Below are positions 1-5,036 of a DNA stretch of 6,087 nucleotides, piece after piece (position 1 is the stretch's first letter; every line of letters starts with the position of its first letter). Source of the DNA: Alphaproteobacteria bacterium (GTDB taxonomy: Bacteria; Pseudomonadota; Alphaproteobacteria; SP197); contig JAJEBJ010000210.1 of assembly GCA_022822575.1 (NCBI GenBank), positions 1 through 6,087 on the forward strand, given 5' to 3'. The position numbers were made by a program, and so were the translations under genes. Below the pieces are notes generated by a model, which had not been told where the DNA came from, searched no databases, and was given only the letters and a program-made list of their open reading frames with translations.

Positions 1-1217
1 ACGGAAAGACCCTGACTGCAGACGATGTCATCTACTCCCTTAACGAACACATCAAGGAGGGCTCCGAATCACTCTCCAAGCCCCTGCTGGCGCCGATCGT
101 GGACATGCGGGCCGACGGTCCCAACGTCGTCAAGATCACGCTCGATTCGGGGAACGCCGACTTCCCGGTCACCCTGGGACACGACTACCACACGTCGATC
201 GTCAAGGAAGGCTGGAAGGACGGTGACCCGGTCGTCGGCACCGGGCCCTACAAGGTCGTGGAGTTCACTCCGGGACTGGCCTCGGTCGCCGAGAAAAACG
301 AGAACTACTGGAATCCGGATGCAGGTCACGTATCGACCTTCATCACCCAGGGAATTCCCGACAACGCGGCACGGTCAAGCGCACTGCAGGCCGGTGACAT
401 CGACATCGACATCAATATCGAGCCCCGCATCACCTCGCTGCTGGGTCAGAATCCCGGTGTCCAGGTCTACTCGACCGCGTCGGGTTCCTGGTTTGCATGG
501 ATCATGGCGACCGACAGGGCACCCACCGACGATCTCAACCTGCGCCTGGCGATGAAGCACGCCGTCGACAGGAATGTCGTCGTTGATAAGGTGATGGTCG
601 GGCATGGCCGGATCGGCAACGATTTCCCGGTCAATCCGGGGCTGCCGACGTACTGTGACGCCATCCCGCAGCACAACTATGATCCGGAAAAGGCCAAATG
701 GCACTGGGACAAGACCGGTCTCTCGTCGATCGAGCTTGCTGTTTCGAATGCGGCGCATTCAAACGCCATCGACGCCAGTACCATTCTCCAGGAGCACGCA
801 CGCGAGGCAGGCATTCCCATCGAACTCAATCGTGTGCCCGATGACGGCTACTGGAGCCATACCTGGATGCAGGTGCCGTTCTGCGCGACCGGCTGGAATT
901 CCCGTCCGACCGCCGATGCGATCTTGACGATCTCCCTTGCCTGCGGCGGATCATGGAACGAGACGTTCTGGTGCAACGAGCGGTTCGACGAACTGCTCGT
1001 CATGGGTCGACTGGAGACGGACGATGCCAAGCGCCTGGAAATCTACTGCGAGGCGTGCACCCTGCTGCACGACGACGGTGGACTGTTCCTGCCGTTCTTC
1101 ACGAACTACATCGAGGCGACCACATCGCGCATCCAGAACTACCACGGCAGTCCCGCCTTCTCGGGCGGCGCCGGATGGCCCTACGAGGAGATCTGGATTG
1201 ACGAGAGCAAGGCCTGA
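1..1217 (+). CDS. ABC transporter solute-binding protein, family 5 (peptide/opine/nickel type), C-terminal part
   Basis: The reading frame is already open at base 3, so the gene starts before the window; 404 residues are present and about 120 N-terminal residues, including the signal peptide, are probably missing. Family 5 periplasmic binding proteins capture oligopeptides or other small solutes and deliver them to a DppBCDF/OppBCDF-type permease. The visible family marks are GKTLTADDVIYSLNEH at the left edge, GTGPYKVVEF followed by KNENYW (from about base 237), the AGDIDIDIN stretch, LRLAMKHAVDR, YDPEKAKW, and FDELLVMGRLETDDAKR near the end. The protein has several cysteines in its C-terminal half (YCDAI, PFCATGW, LACGGSW, FWCNERF, IYCEAC), which may form disulfides in the periplasm. 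The next gene encodes an MttB-like methyltransferase, so the ligand could be a methylated amine or related compound, but that is inference from context. An internal ATG at 99 is not the start because homology extends upstream of it. Confidence 0.9.
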   Translation, partial: GKTLTADDVIYSLNEHIKEGSESLSKPLLAPIVDMRADGPNVVKITLDSGNADFPVTLGHDYHTSIVKEGWKDGDPVVGTGPYKVVEFTPGLASVAEKNENYWNPDAGHVSTFITQGIPDNAARSSALQAGDIDIDINIEPRITSLLGQNPGVQVYSTASGSWFAWIMATDRAPTDDLNLRLAMKHAVDRNVVVDKVMVGHGRIGNDFPVNPGLPTYCDAIPQHNYDPEKAKWHWDKTGLSSIELAVSNAAHSNAIDASTILQEHAREAGIPIELNRVPDDGYWSHTWMQVPFCATGWNSRPTADAILTISLACGGSWNETFWCNERFDELLVMGRLETDDAKRLEIYCEACTLLHDDGGLFLPFFTNYIEATTSRIQNYHGSPAFSGGAGWPYEEIWIDESKA

Positions 1218-1244
1218 TTGATCAGGTCGCCTGACGATCCGGGC

Positions 1245-1282
1245 AAGCGCCGGCGGCTGTTGCCGCCGGCGCTTTTCCTTTT
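1245..1282 (+). terminator. Intrinsic terminator after the solute-binding protein gene
   Basis: A perfect 13-bp inverted repeat, AAGCGCCGGCGGC (1245-1257) and GCCGCCGGCGCTT (1262-1274), encloses a TGTT loop and is followed by TTCCTTTT. This is a very stable GC-rich stem with a T-rich tail interrupted by two C. It begins 28 bases after the stop codon of the binding-protein gene and ends before the ribosome binding site of the methyltransferase gene. A shorter palindrome, CCTGAT-TG-ATCAGG (1213-1226), lies over the stop codon just before it. Confidence 0.85.
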
Positions 1283-1289
1283 GAAGGCC

Positions 1290-1296
1290 GGAGGAG
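1290..1296 (+). promoter_or_regulatory. Ribosome binding site of the MttB-like gene
   Basis: GGAGGAG lies immediately before the ATG at 1301, with the GGAGG core 6 bases from the start codon. It is the strongest Shine-Dalgarno sequence I noticed in the window and fixes the start of the methyltransferase gene. It sits just downstream of the terminator hairpin. I could not recognise a promoter between the hairpin and the gene. Confidence 0.8.
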
Positions 1297-1300
1297 TGCG

Positions 1301-2839
1301 ATGCGGCGATCACGGCGGCAGGCCGCCGGCAGAAGGAAGGATGAGGGGGGATCCCGGAAGGTTCCGCAGCTGCCGTGGACCGTTGTGCGCAATCCCTACC
1401 CGGCGATGGATATCGCCGGCGGTGACGATGTCGAGGCCATACATGACGCCTCGATGCGCGTTCTCGAGGAAACGGGGATCAATATCCTTCTCGAAGAGGC
1501 GCGCGACATCCTCCGCGACGCCGGTGTCGCCGTCACACCGGGCGAGACCCGGGTGCGGTTCGAACGCGGCTTCATCGAGGAAGCCGTTGCCCGGGCGCCG
1601 CATCAATGGACTCTCCATGCCCGCAATCCGGCGCGAAGCCGGGTCATGGGGGGCAACCACATCAACTTCTTCCCCGTGGCCGGCAATCCGAATGTCTCCG
1701 ATCTCGAGGGCGGCAGGCGGACGGGCAATCTGGAGGACTACCGCAACCTGCTGCGTCTCGCACAGGTCATCAATGCGGTGCATGGCTGCACGCCCATGCT
1801 GGAACCCGTCGAGGTCGACCCCAATGTCCGCTATCTCGACATCGTTGGCGAACAGCTCTTCCTGACCGACAAGATCGCCTTCGGCTACTCGCTCGGCCGC
1901 CGCAAGATCAGGGATGCCATCGACATGGTCCGCATCGCCCGTGGCGTCAGCGAGGCGGTGCTCCTCGTGGAGCCCAGCATCTGGACGGTCGTCAACTGCA
2001 ACTCTCCGCTGCAGCTGGACGTTCCCATGCTGCTCGGCATGATCGAGATGGCGAGGCGCAACCAGGTCATTGTCGTCACGCCGTTCACGCTCGCAGGCGC
2101 CATGGCGCCTGTCACCATTGCCGGCGCACTGACCCAGCAGAACGCCGAGGCGCTTGCCGCCATCGCCTTCTGCCAGACGGTCCGTCCCGGCACTCCGGTG
2201 GTCTACGGCGGCTTTACCAGCAACGTCGACATGAAGTCAGGCTCTCCGGCCTTTGGCACGCCCGAATACGTCAAGGCGGTTCTCCTTGGTGGCCAGATGG
2301 CGCGTCACTACGCCCTTCCCTACCGCTCCTCCATCGTCAACGCCGCCAACTGGCCGGACGCCCAGGCGACCTACGAGAGCGCCATGTCGCTGTGGGCGAC
2401 CGTGCAGGGTCATACCAACATGGTGATGCACAGCTTCGGCTGGATGGAGGGGGGACTCAGCGCCTCCTTCGAGAAGATCGCCATCGATCTGGAAATGGTC
2501 CAGACCATGATCAAGGCCCTGGAGCCCGTTGACTTCTCGGAGCCCGAACTGGCCGTTGATGCCATTGCCGACGTCGGTCCGGGAGGACACTTCTTCGGCA
2601 CGCGCCATACTCTCGAACGCTACGAGACCGCCTTCTACGAGCCGGTTCTCTCGGACTGGCGCAACTTCGAAACCTGGAAGAGCGACGGCGCCATCGATGC
2701 CACCAGGCGGGCTGCCAAGGTGTGGCGCCAGCTTCTCGACGAGTACGAAACACCCGACATGGATCCCGGCATTGCCGAGGAACTGACCGCCTTCATCCGC
2801 CGGCGAAAGGAAGAAGGCGGCGCCACGGCAGACGACTGA
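1301..2839 (+). CDS. MttB-superfamily trimethylamine-type corrinoid methyltransferase, non-pyrrolysine
   Basis: The 512-residue protein belongs to the trimethylamine methyltransferase (MttB) superfamily. Known members move a methyl group from a methylated amine to the Co(I) cobalamin of a small corrinoid protein in the cytoplasm. Family marks in order: a basic N-terminus (MRRSRRQAAGRRK), LPWTVVRNPYP and DDVEAIHDASMRVLEETGI (about residues 24-60), FERGFIEEAVARAP, NPNVSDLEGGRRTG, VYGGFTSNVDMKSG (about 301-314), FGTPEYVKA, and GGHFFGTRHTLERYETAFYEP near the end. True MttB has a pyrrolysine encoded by an in-frame UAG; this frame is open throughout with no amber codon, so it falls with the non-pyrrolysine members. 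Characterised members of that group (MtgB, MtpB, MtcB, MtyB) demethylate glycine betaine, proline betaine, carnitine and gamma-butyrobetaine. The substrate here is unknown. The start is supported by the GGAGGAG site and the typical Arg-rich leader. No corrinoid protein or methyltetrahydrofolate methyltransferase is in view. Confidence 0.9.
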   Translation: MRRSRRQAAGRRKDEGGSRKVPQLPWTVVRNPYPAMDIAGGDDVEAIHDASMRVLEETGINILLEEARDILRDAGVAVTPGETRVRFERGFIEEAVARAPHQWTLHARNPARSRVMGGNHINFFPVAGNPNVSDLEGGRRTGNLEDYRNLLRLAQVINAVHGCTPMLEPVEVDPNVRYLDIVGEQLFLTDKIAFGYSLGRRKIRDAIDMVRIARGVSEAVLLVEPSIWTVVNCNSPLQLDVPMLLGMIEMARRNQVIVVTPFTLAGAMAPVTIAGALTQQNAEALAAIAFCQTVRPGTPVVYGGFTSNVDMKSGSPAFGTPEYVKAVLLGGQMARHYALPYRSSIVNAANWPDAQATYESAMSLWATVQGHTNMVMHSFGWMEGGLSASFEKIAIDLEMVQTMIKALEPVDFSEPELAVDAIADVGPGGHFFGTRHTLERYETAFYEPVLSDWRNFETWKSDGAIDATRRAAKVWRQLLDEYETPDMDPGIAEELTAFIRRRKEEGGATADD

Positions 2840-2856
2840 TCCTCAAGAAGCCCACC

Positions 2857-2889
2857 GATCCCGGTCGTCATCGGGAACGACACGGGATC
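2857..2889 (+). other. Hairpin downstream of the MttB-like gene, possible 3' end structure
   Basis: GATCCCGGTCGT (2857-2868) pairs with ACGAC-A-CGGGATC (2877-2889), giving 12 base pairs with one bulged A and an 8-base loop. It starts 17 bases after the stop codon of the methyltransferase gene. A second small stem, CCTC-TGA-GAGG (2889-2899), follows directly. There is no U-tract, so this may be a Rho-dependent or mRNA 3'-end stabilising structure rather than an intrinsic terminator. Confidence 0.45.
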
Positions 2890-2960
2890 CTCTGAGAGGC
2901 TGTGTAGTCCTTGCTTCGGCGTATCGAACAGACCTCAGCTGTCAGGTCACACGTGCCGGA

Positions 2961-3182
2961 AACTCTCCGCAATGCCCGGTCGTTGGCATGGAGCAGGCAG
3001 GCGTCACTGATCTGTGCCAGGGCAGGATTACCCGGATTGCCTTCTCCCTGTACGACGCTTGCATGGATTGCACCAGGTATTGCTGCAACTGATCGCACTC
3101 TCGGGAGAAGACGTCCTTTCCCGGGCTCGGGCCTGTCCTGACCGAACGCCAGGCCGACCACATTCGCATCGACAATGACAAC
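2961..3182 (-). pseudogene. Probable remnant of a PIN-domain toxin gene
   Basis: Reading the minus strand from 3182 gives VVIVDANVVGLAFG followed by QDRPEPGK. This resembles the first beta-strand and catalytic Asp of PIN-domain nucleases (V-DAN-V). About 30 unrecognisable residues further on, in the same frame, comes NPALAQISDACLLHANDRALRRV (split here: NPALAQISDACL, then LHANDRALRRV), resembling the C-terminal block of one PIN toxin group, in which an LALAQ-SGARLL-like stretch leads to SNDRALQ. The two blocks lie 74 residues end to end, whereas an intact domain would span roughly 120, so the central part with the middle acidic residue seems deleted or decayed. No start codon with a ribosome binding site precedes the first block. 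The match is from memory of the family pattern, not from a search, and the frame could be a chance open frame in GC-rich DNA. PIN toxins normally cleave RNA; this one should be inactive. Confidence 0.35.
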
Positions 3183-3475
3183 CCCAGGGACGACTGGACC
3201 GCTTCTGGCACGGAACCAGCCTTCGGTTGCGCAGGCTCTGCGCGGCCGATGGGGACAATCCGGGCGCATTCGCGGTTTGGCCGCATTCCGAACTCTCGCT
3301 TGCCGTTCGTGTTCCCGAGAGCGCAGGCGGGAGACCCGGCGTTGCCCGGGCCGCGTGAAGGTGGATGTGATGGCGGTTGGACTGTACCGGAGGTGAATGA
3401 AGCGACGCCGCACATGGTCAACAACCCCGGGGTGCTGACGACGGGGTTGCGAAACAGGCCAGAGACTCCAGAGTG
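3183..3475. other. Intergenic stretch with no recognisable gene
   Basis: Neither strand gives a protein I recognise here. Frames that stay open are rich in Arg, Pro and Ser in the manner of shadow or non-coding GC-rich DNA, and none has a convincing ribosome binding site. The one structure seen is the hairpin at 3422-3449. The stretch may include further decayed sequence from the locus that left the PIN-like remnant next to it. Confidence 0.5.
3422..3449. repeat. Perfect 8-bp inverted repeat upstream of the parD promoter
   Basis: CAACCCCG (3422-3429) and CGGGGTTG (3442-3449) form perfect arms around a 12-base spacer. No T-run follows on either strand, so it is not a standard intrinsic terminator. 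It lies about 30 bases before the -35 box of the toxin-antitoxin operon. It could be a protein binding site or a simple hairpin; its role is not shown. Confidence 0.4.
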
Positions 3476-3479
3476 AACC

Positions 3480-3508
3480 TTGCCGACCGATCGTGATTGG
3501 CATAAAAT
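3480..3508 (+). promoter_or_regulatory. Sigma-70 type promoter of the parDE operon
   Basis: TTGCCG (3480-3485, 4 of 6 to TTGACA) and TAAAAT (3503-3508, 5 of 6 to TATAAT) are separated by exactly 17 bases. Transcription would begin near 3515, leaving a leader of about 26 bases before the parD ATG. The position right before a toxin-antitoxin operon and the overlap with a palindromic operator support it. Confidence 0.7.
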
Positions 3509-3512
3509 GCCA
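3498..3512. promoter_or_regulatory. Palindromic operator over the -10 box, probable ParD binding site
   Basis: TGGCAT-AAA-ATGCCA is a perfect inverted repeat with 6-base arms that contains the -10 hexamer. The heptamer AAATGCC occurs at 3505-3511 and again at 3523-3529, 18 bases further on. Ribbon-helix-helix antitoxins of the ParD type usually repress their own operon by binding such repeats, and a bound dimer here would block RNA polymerase. Binding by this ParD is inferred, not shown. Confidence 0.6.
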
Positions 3513-3540
3513 TAGCAGAATCAAATGCCGGTTATCGATC

Positions 3541-3846
3541 ATGCCCACCCGCAACGTCGTGCTCACGGAACACCAGGCGAAGCTGGTCACCAGGCTGGTG
3601 ACGTCCGGACGCTACCAGAACGCCAGTGAAGTGATGCGCGAGGGCCTGAGGCTGGTTGAACGGCGGGAATCCGAGAACGAGATCCGCCTCAGGGCAATGC
3701 GCGAGGCGGTAGCAGACGGCATTGCCGACATCGCGGCGGGACGGTTCCGCACGTTTGAGGCAGCCGATGTGTTGGACGAGCATCTGTCTGATCTTTCCGA
3801 AGAAACCCTTGCCGACTTACCGTCGGAGGCCGACGCCGGGCGATGA
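3541..3846 (+). CDS. parD: ParD-family antitoxin (ribbon-helix-helix)
   Basis: This 101-residue protein is the antitoxin of a type II module: it binds and neutralises the ParE toxin and should repress the operon as a DNA-binding dimer. Residues 4-40 (RNVVLTEHQAKLVTRLV, then SGRYQNASEVMREGLRLVE) form the ribbon-helix-helix domain with the typical GRYQNASEV-RE-LRL signature. The rest, including ENEIRLRAMREAVADGIADI and an acidic tail, is the usual toxin-wrapping part. The ATG at 3541 is chosen because it starts the conserved domain and lies downstream of the predicted transcription start; an in-frame GTG at 3493 lies inside the promoter and is excluded. No clear Shine-Dalgarno sequence precedes the ATG, so initiation may be weak or depend on the short leader. 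The stop codon overlaps the parE start (ATGA), indicating translational coupling. Confidence 0.9.
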   Translation: MPTRNVVLTEHQAKLVTRLVTSGRYQNASEVMREGLRLVERRESENEIRLRAMREAVADGIADIAAGRFRTFEAADVLDEHLSDLSEETLADLPSEADAGR

Positions 3847-4220
3847 CCGGTGATCTTGGCTGGCACATTCGACTGGCCGCCACTGCTGAAAGCGACCTGA
3901 GGAACATTCTCCGCTGGACCGCCCGGCGGTTCGGACCCGCGCAGGTGCGCATCTACGGCGAGACCGTGACACGTGCCATTCAGTCCCTCGCCGATGGACC
4001 GCACGTGGCGGGGGCGCGGCAACGTGACAACATCGCACCGGGCCTCATGACACTCCATGTGGCGCGCGGCGGCCGGAAGGGCCGGCACTTCGTGTTGTAT
4101 CGAACCAGCCGGTCGACGAAGGCACCCACGATCGAGGTGCTTCGCCTGCTGCACGATTCCATGGATCTGGTCCGGCATGCCGGCACGGGCAAGGATGATG
4201 ACTCACAGGAGTCATCGTAG
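3843..4220 (+). CDS. parE: ParE-family toxin (RelE/ParE superfamily)
   Basis: This 125-residue protein is the toxin of the module. Studied ParE proteins poison DNA gyrase, while RelE relatives cut mRNA; the sequence favours ParE, but the target is inferred. Marks include the N-terminal helical hairpin IRLAATAESDLRNILRW with FGPAQVRIYGETV, then GPHVAGARQRDNIAPGLMTLHV, the strand block GRHFVLYRT, and the closing block IEVLRLLHDSMDLVRHA, which matches the ParE ending (I-VLR-LH--MD--RH). About a dozen extra residues (GTGKDDDSQESS) follow the usual family end, and most ParE proteins are nearer 95-100 residues. The start overlaps the parD stop by 4 bases, and GGAGG (3825-3829) lies inside parD 13 bases upstream, so translation probably depends on parD. 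A hairpin covers the last codons. Confidence 0.9.
   Translation: MTGDLGWHIRLAATAESDLRNILRWTARRFGPAQVRIYGETVTRAIQSLADGPHVAGARQRDNIAPGLMTLHVARGGRKGRHFVLYRTSRSTKAPTIEVLRLLHDSMDLVRHAGTGKDDDSQESS
4197..4216 (+). other. Hairpin inside the 3' end of parE
   Basis: GATGACTC (4197-4204) and GAGTCATC (4209-4216) are perfect 8-base arms around the loop ACAG, directly before the TAG stop. No U-tract follows. It may mark the transcript end or protect it from exonucleases. It also encodes the acidic tail that ParE carries beyond the usual family length. Confidence 0.45.
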
Positions 4221-4394
4221 GAAGGTGATCGAACAGGGCGGACCCATCATGATGACGGTGGGCCCGGGGGCTTGAGTTCCGGCGGGTTCAAGCAGTGATG
4301 GGGAATCGGTCCGGAGCGCGACTGGTGGAAGGTTGTCGACCTGTTCACAAGTGGGGCTGTGATCCTTTCCCAAAGGCCGTTCCCTTCTGCGGCT
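4221..4394. other. Convergent intergenic region between parE and the DUF3047 gene
   Basis: These 174 bases separate two converging operons and code for nothing I recognise. Weak stems are present (GCTTGA at 4270-4275 with TCAAGC at 4288-4293; CCTTT-CCC-AAAGG at 4364-4376), but none has a U-tract, so no clear bidirectional terminator can be called. Confidence 0.5.
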
Positions 4395-5036
4395 TCATTC
4401 GATGACGAGATCGCCAAGTTCCGCTTCGATGACGCCATTGGTGTCATCGCTGTCCGCCGAGATGCCGAGACCGAGAAGGATACCGGGTGGCGTGCTGAAG
4501 GCCCGGCGATAGTCGGCGTCGAGATCGACCGATTCGGTGAATGTGCCGTTCCCGGTTCCCCTGAGAGGAACGAGAACGCCACGCGACTCCAGGTAGGGGC
4601 TGATGACGATCGCGCCGGGTTCGTGGTTTCCACCCCTGACGTAGACAAGCATGCGCACCGCCTCGTGCTGGAAGACCCGGTCGGGGGAAGCGTCCTCCAG
4701 GTCGCTTGCGAACTCCCGGGGCGCGAACAGGAAGTAGAGAGCGATGTTGCGGTCGTCACCACCCTTGAGCGAGAGATCCGTGGGCACCACGCCCCGGTCC
4801 ACCGTCCAGTACCAACTCGCCTGGCGGGCATGGCGGACGTCACGCGGAGCGGGGCGCCAGAGAATGGACACGCTGTCGTCGGACAGAATCCTTAACCGGG
4901 CGCCTTCCTGGATGTAGTCGTTGGCGGACTGAAACAGAAAGGACTCGTCCTGCCAGCTTCCGTCGAACATGACGGTGCGGGCGGTAGCCCACTGCGACAT
5001 GAAGAGCAGGCAGACAAGAGCAGCGATGAGCCTCAT
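4395..5036 (-). CDS. Exported DUF3047-family protein
   Basis: The 213-residue protein matches the DUF3047 family, whose function is not established. Residues 1-19 (MRLIAALVCLLFMSQWATA) form a typical Sec signal peptide with likely cleavage near residues 19/20, so the mature protein should be periplasmic; no lipobox cysteine is seen at the cleavage site. Family marks follow: SWYWTVDRGVVPTDLSLKGG (74-93) with DDRNIALYFLF (94-104), LVYVRGGN (130-137), ISPYLESRGVLVPLRG (145-160), FTESVDLDADYRRAF (166-180), and GISADSDDTNG (191-201). The ATG at 5036 is chosen because it begins the signal peptide and overlaps the upstream stop codon by 4 bases (ATGA); a longer in-frame GTG reading from 5111 would bury the signal peptide and overlap the neighbour by 79 bases. 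It is co-translated with the PHP-like hydrolase gene. The mature domain looks beta-rich, with conserved acidic residues that could bind metal or sugar; that is speculation. Confidence 0.85.
   Translation of the reverse strand: MRLIAALVCLLFMSQWATARTVMFDGSWQDESFLFQSANDYIQEGARLRILSDDSVSILWRPAPRDVRHARQASWYWTVDRGVVPTDLSLKGGDDRNIALYFLFAPREFASDLEDASPDRVFQHEAVRMLVYVRGGNHEPGAIVISPYLESRGVLVPLRGTGNGTFTESVDLDADYRRAFSTPPGILLGLGISADSDDTNGVIEAELGDLVIE

Noticed and set aside
396..413. Three tandem copies of GACATC
   Set aside because: It encodes the DIDIDI stretch of the binding protein at a place where family 5 proteins often have a similar motif; too short to be a meaningful repeat.
1606..2532. Long plus-strand open frame inside the MttB-like gene
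   Set aside because: It is a shadow frame rich in Arg, His and Gly with no family marks; the 1301-2839 frame is clearly the coding one.
3493..3540. Longer start of parD at an in-frame GTG
   Set aside because: It lies inside the promoter and upstream of the predicted transcription start, and the extra residues are not part of the ParD domain.
2868..3590. A 240-codon open frame on the minus strand
   Set aside because: Its upstream half runs through the parD promoter and start, is Arg/Pro-rich and matches nothing. Only the 2961-3182 part shows PIN-like blocks, and that is reported as a remnant.
4364..4376. CCTTT-CCC-AAAGG stem as terminator of the minus-strand operon
   Set aside because: The stem is only 5 bp, AT-containing, and no T-run follows on the minus strand.
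4359..4895. Plus-strand open frame opposite the DUF3047 gene
   Set aside because: It is the antisense shadow of a recognised gene and has no ribosome binding site or family resemblance.
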